Positions 54,377 to 63,962 are shown, counted from the first letter of the stretch. The stretch: 64,000 nt of DNA from Alteraurantiacibacter buctensis (GCF_009827655.1 NZ_WTYV01000001.1:434001-498000); one strand, 5' to 3'. Translations and numbers: made by a program. Notes: generated from the letters alone by a model not told the origin.

Positions 54377-54541
54377 GCGTCTTGCTTAACCATTCACACC
54401 GGCAAGGGTCTTGGCCCTTTTCTCCGGTTCCGCAAGCCTCTGATGGCCAGGGGAGGCGCTTCTTAGGGCCTGCCCGCCCCGATGTCGCGCAAGAAAACCT
54501 GCCCGCTGGCGCAATCGATTCGCCCGCGATAGACTGGCCCC

Positions 54542-55738
54542 ATGCTGACATCCGCCCTGCTTGATGCCGCCCGCGCGATCGAACCGCGCATTACTGCCCT
54601 GCGCCGTGCGATCCACGCCGAACCGGAACTGGGGCTGGACACCCCGCTGACGCTGGCCAAGGTCCGCGCCGAGCTGGCCGACCTGCCGCTGGAGTGGCGC
54701 ACCGGCAACACGACGACGGGAGCAGTAGCGACCCTGAAGGGAGCCAGGCCGGGGCCAAGCGTGCTCTTGCGCGGCGACATGGACGCCCTGCCGATGGACG
54801 AGCACACCGGCCTGCCTTTCGCCTCCACCATTCCCGGGCGGATGCATGCCTGCGGACACGATACCCACACCGCCATGCTGGCCGGCGCCGCGCGCATCCT
54901 GGCCGCGCGCCAGGCGGACATTGCGGGCGAAGTGCGCTTCATGTTCCAGCCGGGCGAGGAAGGCTTCCACGGCGCGCGTTTCATGCTTGAGGAGGGGCTG
55001 CTGGATCCCCTGCCCGATGCCGCCTTTGCCCTGCACATCATGCCCAATTCGCCGCACGGGATGATCGCCGGCAAGCCCGGGGCCATGCTGGCCGCTGCCG
55101 ACCAGTTCGACATCACCATCCAGGGCAAGGGCGGCCACGCCAGCCTGCCCCATGACACCGCCGATCCGGTGCCTGCCGCCGCCGCTATCGTCACCGCCAT
55201 CCAGGCGATGGTGACCCGCCGCTTCGCCGCGTCCGAGGCGACCGTGGTCACCGTCTCGATGATCGAGGCGGGCACGGCGCACAACATCATCCCCAACCAC
55301 GCCCACATGCGCGGCACGATCCGCACCCTGTCTGCCGAGCGGCGGCAGGCGGTGCGCGCGGCGCTGACCGAGGTGGCCGAGCTGACCGCCCGCGCCCACG
55401 GCTGCACGGCGGACGTCACGGTCACCGAAGGCTTCCCCGTCACCAACAACGATCCGCGCGCGATCGACCTGGGCCGCGCCGTGGCCGAGGAGATGGGCGG
55501 GCCGGACAAGTGGCACCAGATGGCCCATTCGCTGATGGGCGCGGAAGACTTCTCCTACGTGCTGCAGAAGGTGCCGGGAGCCATGTTCTTCCTGGGCGTG
55601 GCGCACGAGGGCAAGGACTGGACCACCTGTTGCGGTATCCACAACAGCCGGATGATGGTGGACGAGAGCGTGATGCCCAAGGGCAGCGCCTTCCTGGCAT
55701 CCTGCGCCCTGCGCTACCTGGAGCGCGGCTGGGCGTAA
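54542..55738 (+). CDS. M20-family amidohydrolase/carboxypeptidase (HipO-like)
   Basis: A 398-residue dimetal hydrolase with no signal peptide. The metal and active-site motifs are GDMDALPMDEHTGLPF, GRMHACGHDTHTAMLAG (with C and H ligands), QPGEEGFHGA (the catalytic glutamate pair) and the histidine in FALHIMPNSPHG. The dimerisation domain lies at about 185-295. The layout is that of N-acyl-amino-acid or hippurate hydrolases of the AbgB/HipO group. Divergent from the lipid kinase gene, 165 bases apart; the acyltransferase gene follows after 53 bases. Confidence 0.94.
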   Translation: MLTSALLDAARAIEPRITALRRAIHAEPELGLDTPLTLAKVRAELADLPLEWRTGNTTTGAVATLKGARPGPSVLLRGDMDALPMDEHTGLPFASTIPGRMHACGHDTHTAMLAGAARILAARQADIAGEVRFMFQPGEEGFHGARFMLEEGLLDPLPDAAFALHIMPNSPHGMIAGKPGAMLAAADQFDITIQGKGGHASLPHDTADPVPAAAAIVTAIQAMVTRRFAASEATVVTVSMIEAGTAHNIIPNHAHMRGTIRTLSAERRQAVRAALTEVAELTARAHGCTADVTVTEGFPVTNNDPRAIDLGRAVAEEMGGPDKWHQMAHSLMGAEDFSYVLQKVPGAMFFLGVAHEGKDWTTCCGIHNSRMMVDESVMPKGSAFLASCALRYLERGWA

Positions 55739-55791
55739 GACTCCTCCGGCAAGGGCCAAATTAACCATTGCCGCGCTAGACCGGCCGCCGG

Positions 55792-56757
55792 ATGAAGCGG
55801 CTCGAATGCCTCGATGCGCTGCGCGGGATCGCCGCGCTGCTGGTGGTGCTGCAGCATGTGCTGGAGCAGGCCGTGCCGCATTTCGTGCTGCTGCAATGGT
55901 GCAATATCGGCCGGCTGGGCGTGTTCCTGTTCTTCCTGATTTCCGGCTTCGTGGTGCCATTCAGCATTCGCGGCGATCGGCCGCTGCGCCGCTTCGCCAT
56001 CAGCCGCGCGGCGCGCCTGCTCCCGGCCTTGTGGCTGTCCATCGCGGTGATGCTGGCCTTTGCCAGCGCCACGCCGGGCGTGGTGCTCGCCAACATGGCG
56101 ATGATCGCCCGCCCGCTGGGCCTGCCCGAACTGGCGGGAGTCTACTGGACGCTGACCTACGAACTGGCGTTTTACCTGGTAGTCGCCGGGCTGTTCACGT
56201 GCGGCCTGCTGCGCAACGCGCGGGTGGTGGGCCTGGCCACGCTGGTGCTGCTGGCGGGCGTGGTGCCTGCCGTGCCCACGGGATACGCGGGCATGCTGCT
56301 CAACTTCTCGCTGCTGCTGACCGGCCTGCTGCTGCGCCTGGCCCTGCTGGAGCAGGATCCCAGGGCACGACCCTGGGCCGTGGCCGCAACCGTAGCGCTG
56401 CTGGCGGCGGGCAGCGGCTATGCCCTGCTGTTCGACGGCGGCAATCCGCGCATCGACGGGCTGCCGCGCCTGACTGCCACCTTGCTGGCCGTGCCGATCT
56501 TCCTGGCAACCGTGTTGCGCCAGCCGGCGGCGGGGCGGGTGCCGGTGTTCCTGGGGACGATCAGCTATTCGGTCTACCTGTTCCAGGAACCGGTGCTGCG
56601 CGCCCTGCACGGCCTGCTGGCCATCGATGCAACGCTGTATGTGCTGGCCGTGCCGGCAGCCACGATTGCCGTGGCGAGCGCGGTCTATTTCTGGGTAGAA
56701 CGACCCTTCATCGCGCTGGGCCAACGCCGGACTGCCACCCGTCCGCTGCCTGCCTAG
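55792..56757 (+). CDS. Acyltransferase 3-family membrane protein
   Basis: A 321-residue polytopic inner-membrane protein with about ten helices. It opens LECLDALRGIAALLVVLQHV, where the arginine and histidine (ALRGIAA... QHV) are the conserved active-site pair of the OafA/NodX-type acyltransferase 3 family. LPELAGVYWTLTYELAFYLV is the second conserved region. Such enzymes O-acetylate or O-succinylate sugars of the cell envelope. It is a rather short member without a C-terminal SGNH domain. Confidence 0.92.
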   Translation: MKRLECLDALRGIAALLVVLQHVLEQAVPHFVLLQWCNIGRLGVFLFFLISGFVVPFSIRGDRPLRRFAISRAARLLPALWLSIAVMLAFASATPGVVLANMAMIARPLGLPELAGVYWTLTYELAFYLVVAGLFTCGLLRNARVVGLATLVLLAGVVPAVPTGYAGMLLNFSLLLTGLLLRLALLEQDPRARPWAVAATVALLAAGSGYALLFDGGNPRIDGLPRLTATLLAVPIFLATVLRQPAAGRVPVFLGTISYSVYLFQEPVLRALHGLLAIDATLYVLAVPAATIAVASAVYFWVERPFIALGQRRTATRPLPA

Positions 56758-56797
56758 CCTCTTGCATGGCCCGCCAGCGCAGGCCTAAGCCATCCCG

Positions 56798-57607
56798 ATG
56801 ACCGAAGAACTCGACGGATGGTTCCGGATGCCGCTGTGCTTTGGCCCGGCCCCCGGCCCGCGCAACCTGCCGCAGGACCAGCGGCACCGGCGCTACACCA
56901 AGGATATCCACTCGGTCACCCTGGCCGCGCATAGCGACGGCGCCATGCTGCAGGCCCTGCTGCCCGCCGGCCTCTCGCTGGACGGCGCACCGCGGATCGA
57001 GATGGTCTTCACCGCCTTCCGCAACATCGGCTGGCTGGCTGGGCGCGGTTACGACATCGTGATGGTCCGCATTCCCGCCCGCTGGCGCGAGGGCGACCAG
57101 GATGTGGCGGGCCATTTCGTGCCCGTGGTGTGGGAGAACATGGCCGATCCCATCATCACCGGCCGCGAGGAGCTGGGCTGGGCCAAGATCTATGGCGAGA
57201 TTGCCCAGTACACGGCAGCAGACGGCGGCTGGACCGGCGTGGCAAGCTGGGACGGGCACCCGTTCCTGTCGGCGGAGGCCACCGGCTTCGCGCCCGCCGC
57301 TCCGCCCGCGCCGCCGCCGCCAATGGTGTTCCGCAAGTACGTGCCGCGCACCGGCCTTCCCGGGCAGGCCGATGTCGACTGCCTGACGCGGACCGCGCCA
57401 GACGGCCCGCCCGCCACGCTTGTTGCCAGTGAGGGCGGCAGCGGCCGTTTCGCCTTCCATCCCGCGCGGTGGGAGGACATGCCCACGCAGTATCGTATCG
57501 TGAACGGCCTGGCCGCCCTGCCGCTGCACGATTTCCTGCCCGCCAGCCGCACCCATGTGTCCGGCGGCGGAGACGGCAGCGGCCAGCGCGAACTGGTGGT
57601 AGACTGA
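56798..57607 (+). CDS. Acetoacetate-decarboxylase-like protein
   Basis: A 269-residue protein of the ADC fold. NIGWLAGRGYDIVMVRIP and VPVVWENMADPIITGREELG are family segments. In acetoacetate decarboxylase the Schiff-base lysine follows GREELG-type residues; here K130 in GWAKIYGEI occupies that area. Several ADC-like proteins have other activities (aldolase-dehydratase), so decarboxylation is not certain. The fold is a beta-rich monomer of usual length. It is 40 bases downstream of the acyltransferase gene and convergent with the N-acetyltransferase gene, nine bases apart. Confidence 0.83.
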   Translation: MTEELDGWFRMPLCFGPAPGPRNLPQDQRHRRYTKDIHSVTLAAHSDGAMLQALLPAGLSLDGAPRIEMVFTAFRNIGWLAGRGYDIVMVRIPARWREGDQDVAGHFVPVVWENMADPIITGREELGWAKIYGEIAQYTAADGGWTGVASWDGHPFLSAEATGFAPAAPPAPPPPMVFRKYVPRTGLPGQADVDCLTRTAPDGPPATLVASEGGSGRFAFHPARWEDMPTQYRIVNGLAALPLHDFLPASRTHVSGGGDGSGQRELVVD

Positions 57608-57615
57608 GCGGCCCG

Positions 57616-58458
57616 TCAGCCGAAGGGGCGCAGCCGCGCCAGGTCCTCCTCCGGCAGGCTGAGGCCGAACACGGTATCCAGCACGTCGGCATAATCGGCC
57701 AGGTCTGCCACCTGCCGCTTCTGCGTCTCGCCATCGCGATAGATCGCCAGCCGGTCGCCGGTCAGCCCGGCAAAGCCGCCGGGCAGCACGCGGCTGACCA
57801 CGTGGAAGGTGGTGAAGCGTTCACCGGGGCGGGTGGATGTCCAGTGGTTGCCCTGCTCCAGGTCACCCTGCGCCACCGGTGCCAGGTCGAAGGCATATTG
57901 CGGCTGCCATTCGCTGCTGGGGGTATAGCGGCCATCGGCCCCCTCCACCGGTTCGGCCCGTTCCAGCAGCCATTCTCCCCGCGAATCAACGATGTGCCGC
58001 AGGCGATGGGCCGCGCCGTCCGCCGTGTCCGCGCTGGCCCCGTCCGCCAGGGGCAGCGGGGGCACGAAGCTGCCGCCGAAGCCGCCGTCGGCGATCCAAT
58101 CCTGCCCGCCGATCCGCGCCAGCAGCAGCACGTGGGTGCGCGGCGGCACCTGGCCCGGCGGCACGCCCAGCAGGACGCGCGCCAGCAGCGGGCGGGTGGG
58201 CAGGTCCGCCAGAGCCAGCATGTCGCCAAGCAGGCGGTTCTGCTCGAAACAGTAACCGCCCCGCCGCCGCTCCACCAGCTTGGCGAAGACATTCGCCCCG
58301 TCGATGGCAACGCCCCGGCCCAGCGGGATGTCGAGGTTCTCGAACGGGATCGCCTGCCGGTGCGCGGCCAGCCAGCGGGTGAGGCCGGCAGGATCGCCCG
58401 GCATGGGGCCGGCCAGGCCGATGCGGGCGAGGTATCTGAATAGCTTTTCGTCAGGCAT
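57616..58458 (-). CDS. Arylamine N-acetyltransferase
   Basis: Transfers an acetyl or acyl group from CoA to arylamines or hydrazines. A 280-residue cytoplasmic protein. The catalytic triad is C70 in [11 protein letters not shown]109 in PRTHVLL and D124 in WIADGGFGG, the complete NAT pattern. The start [11 protein letters not shown] region and the C-terminal part fit. I chose the ATG at 58456-58458 ([17 protein letters not shown]); an open frame extends further upstream into the tRNA-flanking DNA with no support. Confidence 0.94.
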   Translation of the reverse strand: MPDEKLFRYLARIGLAGPMPGDPAGLTRWLAAHRQAIPFENLDIPLGRGVAIDGANVFAKLVERRRGGYCFEQNRLLGDMLALADLPTRPLLARVLLGVPPGQVPPRTHVLLLARIGGQDWIADGGFGGSFVPPLPLADGASADTADGAAHRLRHIVDSRGEWLLERAEPVEGADGRYTPSSEWQPQYAFDLAPVAQGDLEQGNHWTSTRPGERFTTFHVVSRVLPGGFAGLTGDRLAIYRDGETQKRQVADLADYADVLDTVFGLSLPEEDLARLRPFG

Positions 58459-58562
58459 GGTCCACTCCGGGCCCTGCACACAGCAGGATTGGGCTGCGCT
58501 TCGCTCCGCCCGCCTCCGGCCCGGCGGGCCTGCGACTCCGAACGAAGTTTGGCTCCGTGGAT

Positions 58563-58598
58563 GCGCCAAGGGCGCCACTCCTGCTGGAGCGGCGCCCT

Positions 58599-58604
<6 letters not shown>
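58563..58604 (-). terminator. 14-base perfect inverted repeat overlapping the 3' end of tRNA-Arg
   Basis: GCGCCAAGGGCGCC (58,563-58,576) and its exact complement (58,591-58,604) flank a 14-base spacer that itself can pair CTCC with GGAG. The upstream arm on the minus strand is formed by the last bases of tRNA-Arg, including CCA, plus AGGGCGCC. It may serve as a terminator for the tRNA transcript, though no T-run follows, or be a repeat family element. Confidence 0.55.
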
Positions 58605-58675
<71 letters not shown>

Positions 58676-58735
58676 AACAGGGGGCCGCCTAGCAACGGGC
58701 GGGGCCAACGCCAAGTCCTATTGTGGACCAAGCGA

Positions 58736-59143
58736 TCAGCGCGTGCGCGAACCGGACTCGCCGAACTGGTTGAGCGTGGTGCCGTTGGGCAGGGTGACGG
58801 TGACGTTGAAGCCGCCATTGCGCCCGTCGCGCAGGGCATAGTGCGTCAGGCTGATCACCTGCCCGGGCTGCAGCGAGCGGCGCGACCAGCCATAGCGCAC
58901 CAGGTGGTTGGGGCTCATCCCTTCAAACGCATAGCGCGTGCCATCGGCCGAATGGGCGTAGAGGAAGGTGTGCGGATTGGTCCACTCCCAGCGGTCCACC
59001 GTCATGTTGTCCAGCCGGGTGCTGGTGCCCCAGGCGAACATGGCGGTGGAGTGGTGGGCGGACCCCGGAATCGCCAGCGTGGCGACCGATGCAACAGCGA
59101 CAGCGCAGGCCAGCAACCCACGACGGATGATGGTGCTCTTCAT
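58736..59143 (-). CDS. Secreted DUF6152 protein
   Basis: A 135-residue exported protein. The signal peptide is about residues 1-29 ([20 protein letters not shown], then cleavage near GSA-HH). The mature part begins [20 protein letters not shown] and has a small beta-barrel with [20 protein letters not shown] and [19 protein letters not shown], the DUF6152 pattern. The function is unknown. It is often found beside secreted proteins like the divergent one at 59,330. The ATG is preceded by AGGAGAGAGAGC. Confidence 0.82.
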   Translation of the reverse strand: MKSTIIRRGLLACAVAVASVATLAIPGSAHHSTAMFAWGTSTRLDNMTVDRWEWTNPHTFLYAHSADGTRYAFEGMSPNHLVRYGWSRRSLQPGQVISLTHYALRDGRNGGFNVTVTLPNGTTLNQFGESGSRTR

Positions 59144-59221
59144 GCTCTCTCTCCTGAGCCAGGGCGGTTGAACGCACCCTGAGCAAAACACGTCGACGAT
59201 CCTTTGCCAGCAACCGTTTGA

Positions 59222-59286
59222 CAAAATCAACCCGGTGCCTTGACTTGATACCAATTGCGACATCATTTGGATGGGCAAAATCAACC
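59222..59286. repeat. Direct repeat CAAAATCAACC in the divergent promoter region
   Basis: The 11-base sequence CAAAATCAACC occurs at 59,222-59,232 and 59,276-59,286, 54 bases apart, in the 186-base gap between two divergent secreted-protein genes. A TTGACT (59,240-59,245) between the copies could be a -35 box for the rightward gene. The repeats may be operator half-sites. Confidence 0.35.
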
Positions 59287-59329
59287 AGCGCAGGCAGGAA
59301 ATGCCGCCTGAGATCCGGGGAGGGAGCAG

Positions 59330-60142
59330 ATGACTTTGAGGGCTGTGGGGATGCACGCAGGACTGCTTGGCGCCGTATTGGCATCCGCTGTGGTGCTGGC
59401 TGCACCGGTGGCCGCGCAGGAGGCCTATGCCCCGCCGCGCGCCACCGATTACGGCACTGTCACCGGCCTGCCGGACTGGGGCGGCATCTGGTATCCCGAC
59501 TGGTCGCAGCTTTTTTCGACCCGCGGCGCCCGCCCGGTGCTGACCGAGCGGGGGCGGCAGATCCTCGACGCCTATAACGAATCGATCCGCGAGAACGGCC
59601 CCAACCAGGAAGCCCAGGCCCAGTGCCTGCCGCCGGGCCTGCCGGGCCTGATGCAGCAGCCCTATCCGATCGAGATCCTGTTCAGCCCGGGACGGGTGAC
59701 GATCCTGACCGAAGCCTATGCCCAGGCCCGCCGGGTCTATACCGACGGGCGCCCGTTGCCCGAGGATTTCGACCTGTTCTACAACGGCAATTCGGTCGGC
59801 TTCTGGGATGGCGATACCCTGGTGGTGGACACCAACGGCCTGCATCCGCGCACCAACATCGTGCCCGGCCTGCCGCACACCGAAGCCAGCCGCGTGCATG
59901 AGCATATCTGGCGCGCCGGGCCGGAAAGCCTGTTCATCGAGTACACCATCACCAATCCGGAACTGCTGGCCCAGCCCTATGTGACGCGGGTGGCTTACAA
60001 GCTGGATAACGAGTTCCCGATCCGCGAATATGTCTGCTCGGAGAACAACCGGCTGGAAGCGGGCGAGAACGGGGCCAATATCGACCTGGGATTCGAGCAT
60101 CTGGACGAGCCCGACCCGTTCGGGCCTGCTCCCGCCGAGTAA
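59330..60142 (+). CDS. Secreted hypothetical protein (DUF6152-associated)
   Basis: A 270-residue exported protein with a signal peptide (about 1-29, ending AAPVAAQ). The mature part opens with a conserved-looking LPDWGGIWYPDWSQL, then QCLPPGLPGLMQQPYPIEIL and FYNGNSVGFWDGDTLVVDTN and GLHPRTN. This pattern is common in proteobacteria in secreted proteins that neighbour DUF6152 genes, but no reaction is established. GGGGAGGGAGCAG precedes the ATG. The divergent DUF6152 gene probably shares its control region. Confidence 0.78.
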   Translation: MTLRAVGMHAGLLGAVLASAVVLAAPVAAQEAYAPPRATDYGTVTGLPDWGGIWYPDWSQLFSTRGARPVLTERGRQILDAYNESIRENGPNQEAQAQCLPPGLPGLMQQPYPIEILFSPGRVTILTEAYAQARRVYTDGRPLPEDFDLFYNGNSVGFWDGDTLVVDTNGLHPRTNIVPGLPHTEASRVHEHIWRAGPESLFIEYTITNPELLAQPYVTRVAYKLDNEFPIREYVCSENNRLEAGENGANIDLGFEHLDEPDPFGPAPAE

Positions 60143-60204
60143 GTGGACGCCTGCGGCCTGCCCGCTAACCAATTGGCAAGCCGGGACAGGGTAAGTCCGG
60201 CGGC

Positions 60205-60636
60205 ATGAACATTCCGCCTGCCCAGTTTGGCCAGTACGCCCCGCGCAGCCCTGCTGCCCCGCCCCGCCCCGCCGCCGAGCGCGGCACGCTGGCCGCCAGC
60301 GCCACCAGCATGCGCTGGTCCGCCCTGGGCGATGCCGGCACGGTAGTGGCCACGCTGGCCGGGGTGGAGCCCGAGGCGACCAGCCGGGCGCTGCGCAATT
60401 TCCCCGTGCTGATCCGCGAGTGCCCACAATGGCGGCGCGATCTGGCCGAGAACATGGTGGCCGATCTGGCTGCCGTGATGGAACCGGGCATCGCCGCCCT
60501 GCTGGCGGTCAACGCCCGAGGCGCCGATCCGCGCCCCGCCGCCCACGCCCTGTGGCGTGAATTCACCGCCGCGCGCGCCGCTGTGCTGGCGCTGCTGCCG
60601 CCCAGCGGCGACATGGGGCACCCCCGGCTGGCCTGA
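60205..60636 (+). CDS. Hypothetical protein
   Basis: A 143-residue alanine-rich protein without signal peptide or membrane helix. After a proline-rich start (PPAQFGQYAPRSPAAPPRPA) it is mainly helical, for example WRRDLAENMVADLAAVMEPG and PRPAAHALWREFTAARAAVL. No domain is recognised. The codon use fits the surrounding genes, which supports it as a real gene. It ends 62 bases ahead of mmcB and may be co-transcribed. Confidence 0.6.
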   Translation: MNIPPAQFGQYAPRSPAAPPRPAAERGTLAASATSMRWSALGDAGTVVATLAGVEPEATSRALRNFPVLIRECPQWRRDLAENMVADLAAVMEPGIAALLAVNARGADPRPAAHALWREFTAARAAVLALLPPSGDMGHPRLA

Positions 60637-60698
60637 ACCGGCCCTCCGGCAAGCGCCAGCCGCTTGACCGTGTTCTACTTTCGTTCCAGAATTGCGGC

Positions 60699-61205
60699 AT
60701 GCCCGATTCGCCGCTTGCCCAACCTGTGTCCGCTTCCGACTTCGCCGGCCGCCACGGCCAGCGGGCGCTGGAGGTGGCGCGCGGCGTATGCCGCCTGTTC
60801 GCCCGCAACGGGGTGTGGCTGATCCCGGAAATGCCGCTGCGTAACCGGCGCCGGGCCGACCTGATGGGGCTGGACCCGCGCGGGCAGATCGTGATCGTGG
60901 AGATCAAGACCGCCCGGGGTGACCTGATGGGCGACGGCAAGTGGCCCGACTACCTCGATTTCTGCGACCGGTTCTACTGGGCCCTGCCGCCAGAGCTTGA
61001 CCGCGCCTGCCTGGACGGGGCGGATTTCCGGCCCGACCTGTGCGGCATCATGGTGGGCGATGCCTACGATGCGGAAATCGTCCGCCCCGCCCCCAGCCAG
61101 CCGCTGGCCCCCGCTCGCCGCAAGGCCGAGATCGAGCGTCTCGCCCGCGCCGCCCTGCGCCGCCAGACCGTGCTGGGCGATCCGGCCTGCGCCAGCTGGG
61201 AGTGA
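60699..61205 (+). CDS. mmcB: MmcB-family DNA repair protein
   Basis: A 168-residue protein of the family named after Caulobacter MmcB, which is induced by DNA damage. A PD-(D/E)xK nuclease-like core can be seen: D54 in RRADLMGLDP, then E68 and K70 in VIVEIKTARGDLMGDGKWPD. LEVARGVCRLFARNGVWLIP and YLDFCDRFYWALP fit. It may process damaged DNA; activity is inferred from the motif only. No LexA-like box is seen in the short gap upstream. Confidence 0.88.
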   Translation: MPDSPLAQPVSASDFAGRHGQRALEVARGVCRLFARNGVWLIPEMPLRNRRRADLMGLDPRGQIVIVEIKTARGDLMGDGKWPDYLDFCDRFYWALPPELDRACLDGADFRPDLCGIMVGDAYDAEIVRPAPSQPLAPARRKAEIERLARAALRRQTVLGDPACASWE

Positions 61206-61286
61206 TGGCCCAAACGCGGCCCGCCCCGGCCAGGCGGCCCAAAGCCCCCCTGTTGCAAGCCGCGCGGCAGTGCTAACCGACCGGGC

Positions 61287-62027
61287 ATGACCGGCACCGA
61301 TCCCGCACCCCTGGCCCTGGCCGCCGCCGCATCGGCCGTGGCGATGGTGCTGATCGTGGGCCTGCGCTACCTGGCCACCAGCGGTTTCTTCGCCTGGCTG
61401 ACCGGGCGGCTGCATCCCGGGCTGTACCAGGGGCTTGACCGGCAGGTGAAAGCGGAAATCGGCTGGTCGCTGGTCTCGGCGGCGATCTATGGGCTGCCCG
61501 CCGGGCTGGTTGCCTGGGGCTGGCAGAACCGCGGGTGGACGCAGATCTACACCGATGTGTCGGCCTGGCCGCTGTGGTACCTGCCGCTCTCGCTGTTCCT
61601 CTACCTCTTCGCGCACGACACCTGGTTCTACTGGACCCACCGCTGGATGCACGTGCCGCGCTGGTTCAAACTGGCCCATGCGGTCCACCATGCCAGCCGC
61701 CCGCCCACGGCCTGGGCGGCAATGAGCTTTCACCCGATCGAGGCGCTGACCGGCGCCCTGGTGGTGCCGCTGCTGGTGTTCGTAATTCCGGTCCACATCG
61801 GCGTGCTGGGGCTGGTGTTGCTGATCATGACCGTGATGGGCGTGACCAATCACATGGGCTGGGAGATGTTCCCCCGCGCGCTTGTTCATTCCAAAGCAGG
61901 CAATTGGGTGATAACGGCGACGCATCACCAGCGCCATCACGACGAGTACCTATGCAATTTCGGCCTGTACTTCCGCTTCTGGGACAAGCTCTGCGGCACC
62001 GATCGCGGGCTTTCGCCGCGCTTGTAG
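61287..62027 (+). CDS. Sterol desaturase/fatty-acid hydroxylase-family protein
   Basis: A 246-residue membrane-bound di-iron oxygenase. The three histidine clusters are HDTWFYWTHRWMH (H110, H118, H122), HAVHHASR (H131, H134, H135) and HHQRHHDEY (about 211-219). Four or so membrane helices are seen (SAVAMVLIVGLRYLA at the start). The family hydroxylates or desaturates lipids and carotenoids. The last 76 bases also hold the start of the DUF2141 gene in another frame. Confidence 0.93.
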   Translation: MTGTDPAPLALAAAASAVAMVLIVGLRYLATSGFFAWLTGRLHPGLYQGLDRQVKAEIGWSLVSAAIYGLPAGLVAWGWQNRGWTQIYTDVSAWPLWYLPLSLFLYLFAHDTWFYWTHRWMHVPRWFKLAHAVHHASRPPTAWAAMSFHPIEALTGALVVPLLVFVIPVHIGVLGLVLLIMTVMGVTNHMGWEMFPRALVHSKAGNWVITATHHQRHHDEYLCNFGLYFRFWDKLCGTDRGLSPRL

Positions 62028-62461
62028 CAGGTGGGGCGGTGGCCGGTGCCGGGCTGCTGCTGGCAACGCCCGCCGCCTCCACCGCGGGGTCAACCTCGGT
62101 CAGCGTGGCGGTAACGGGCTTGCGCAACACCAATGGCCTGGTGCAGGCCTGCCTCACCTCCGCCCCGCGCCACTTCCCCGATTGCGACCGCGATCCGGCT
62201 GCCCAGCGGCTGACCGTCCATGCCGGCAGCAACCTGGTGCTGGAATTCGATGACGTGCCGCCGGGCACCTATGCCGTGGCCGTGCTGCATGATGAAAACG
62301 GCAACGGCCGGGTGGACAAGATGCTGATGATTCCGCGCGAAGGCTTCGGCTTCTCGCGCGATGCCCCGGTCCGCATGGGCCCGCCGCACTTCACCGATGC
62401 CGCCTTCGACCTGGGCACTGCGCCCAACCGGCAGAGCATCCGCATGCGCTATATGCTCTAA
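61952..62461 (+). CDS. Secreted DUF2141 protein, overlapping the sterol-desaturase-like gene
   Basis: A 169-residue exported protein of the DUF2141 family. The start is at an ATG inside the 3' end of the previous gene; the N-terminus (basic MQFRPVLPLLGQALRHRSRA, then hydrophobic LVAGGAVAGAGLLLATPAA) then works as a signal peptide. The mature part shows VSVAVTGLRNTNGLVQACLT, GTYAVAVLHDENGNGRVDK with a DENGNG loop, and the end SIRMRYML, like the DUF2141 protein at 51,944. A later start would drop the basic residues of the signal peptide. The overlap is 76 bases. Confidence 0.8.
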   Translation: MQFRPVLPLLGQALRHRSRAFAALVAGGAVAGAGLLLATPAASTAGSTSVSVAVTGLRNTNGLVQACLTSAPRHFPDCDRDPAAQRLTVHAGSNLVLEFDDVPPGTYAVAVLHDENGNGRVDKMLMIPREGFGFSRDAPVRMGPPHFTDAAFDLGTAPNRQSIRMRYML

Positions 62462-62547
62462 GCGGGTAATACCGGGCACAACTTCACCGAATATTTACCA
62501 CGTCGCGCCATAGCGGTCCCCGTACAAGATCAAGGGATTGCGTGGCG

Positions 62548-63891
62548 ATGGACACATTGCGGGGACAGTTCGGCAGCCAGGATGCCGCCGATAACGACAG
62601 CTACCTGCCGTCCCACGACGCTTCCGGCGATGCGCCCCCGGCGGTGATCGGCGGGGACGAGCGCCGCATGCAGGTGCGCGCCTACAACTTCTGGGCGGGC
62701 CTGCTCGACAACCGCAATTTCCCCGCCGTGGAGGATCTTCACCCAGAAAGCCTGCCCGATTTCGGCCCGCACGGGGTGCTGCTGGATTTCTCCGCGGGAA
62801 TCGACGATCCCGCCGTGGTCTTCATCGGTGACCGGCTGGCCGCCGAATGCGATGCCGCCGACGCCAAGGCCAGTGGCACGATCCGCCGCCTGTCCGACGT
62901 GCCATCGCGCTCGCTGCTCAGCCGGATTACCGACCATTACATGCAGATCCTGGCCAACCAGGCCCCGATCGGCTTCGAGGCGGAATTCATCACCCCGCGC
63001 GGCACCACGGTGCTCTATCGCGGGATCCTGCTGCCCTTTTCAAGCAACGACGAGACGATCGACTTCATCTTTGGCGTGATTAACTGGAAGGAGCTGGCCG
63101 ACGCCCGCACCGCGGACGAGCTGCTGCTGGAGATCGACCAGGCGCTGGAACTGCCGCGCACCCGCAGCGACACGCCGCTGGCCGACTGGGCCGACGGCCC
63201 CGGTGCGATGGTTGCGCAGGCGCTTCCCGTACCCTCTTTCGGGCTGCTGGACGATGATGCCGCGCCTGGGCCGGCCCCTGCCCCTGCGTCCGGATCCGAC
63301 AGCCTGGCCGATATCCTGGCCGCCGCCCGCGCCTTGGCCGCCGAAGCCCGCACCAGCGAGGACCGGACCCGCCAGGCGCTCTACCAGGCGATTGGCCGGG
63401 CCTACGATTTTGCCCTGGCCGCCGCTGCCGCACCCGACGATTTCGCCGGGCTGGTGGCCGATGCCGGCCTGACCGTGCAGGACCGCGCGCCGATGACCCC
63501 GGTGGTCAAGCTTGTCTTCGGGGCAGATTACGACAAGACGCGGCTGACCGAATATGCCGCCGCCCTGCTGCACGCCCAGCGGCTGGGCCTGCCGCAGGGT
63601 GCGCTGGCCGATTACCTGCGCGCGGCCCCGGGCGGCCTCAAGGGCGTGGTGGCGCAGGAACGCGCCTTGCGCCGGGCCGACGACGAGGCCAGCCCGCTGG
63701 CCCGCCATGTGAACGCCTTCCACGCCCTGCGCCAGCTTGCCCCGCTGGACCTGTCAGCCCTGCCTGCCGATGGCGAGGAGTTTGCCCTGGTGATGGTCCG
63801 TCGCACCGGTGCGGGGCACATGGTGGTGCTGGGCGAGGTTCCGCCCGATGCCGGGCTGGTGGAGCGCGCCGCGCGCAAGCTGGTCGGCTGA
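62548..63891 (+). CDS. PAS-domain protein of unknown output
   Basis: A 447-residue protein. The N-terminal half has a PAS-like sensor domain (about 40-180: QVRAYNFWAGLLDNRNFPAV, AVVFIGDRLAAECDAA, then the strands TVLYRGILLPFSSNDETIDF and IFGVINWKEL). The alanine-rich C-terminal half has no recognised enzymatic domain, such as a kinase or GGDEF. It may sense a ligand or redox state and act through a partner. The ATG at 62548 or the GTG at 62542 may be the start; AAGGGATTGC fits both. It is followed by another gene 71 bases on. Confidence 0.75.
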   Translation: MDTLRGQFGSQDAADNDSYLPSHDASGDAPPAVIGGDERRMQVRAYNFWAGLLDNRNFPAVEDLHPESLPDFGPHGVLLDFSAGIDDPAVVFIGDRLAAECDAADAKASGTIRRLSDVPSRSLLSRITDHYMQILANQAPIGFEAEFITPRGTTVLYRGILLPFSSNDETIDFIFGVINWKELADARTADELLLEIDQALELPRTRSDTPLADWADGPGAMVAQALPVPSFGLLDDDAAPGPAPAPASGSDSLADILAAARALAAEARTSEDRTRQALYQAIGRAYDFALAAAAAPDDFAGLVADAGLTVQDRAPMTPVVKLVFGADYDKTRLTEYAAALLHAQRLGLPQGALADYLRAAPGGLKGVVAQERALRRADDEASPLARHVNAFHALRQLAPLDLSALPADGEEFALVMVRRTGAGHMVVLGEVPPDAGLVERAARKLVG

Positions 63892-63962
63892 CCGGCGCAG
63901 GAGCACATCGCGCCAGTCTTCATTTTGCGTTCAGGCGTGGCCACGTTAGACAGGCCCCGCCG

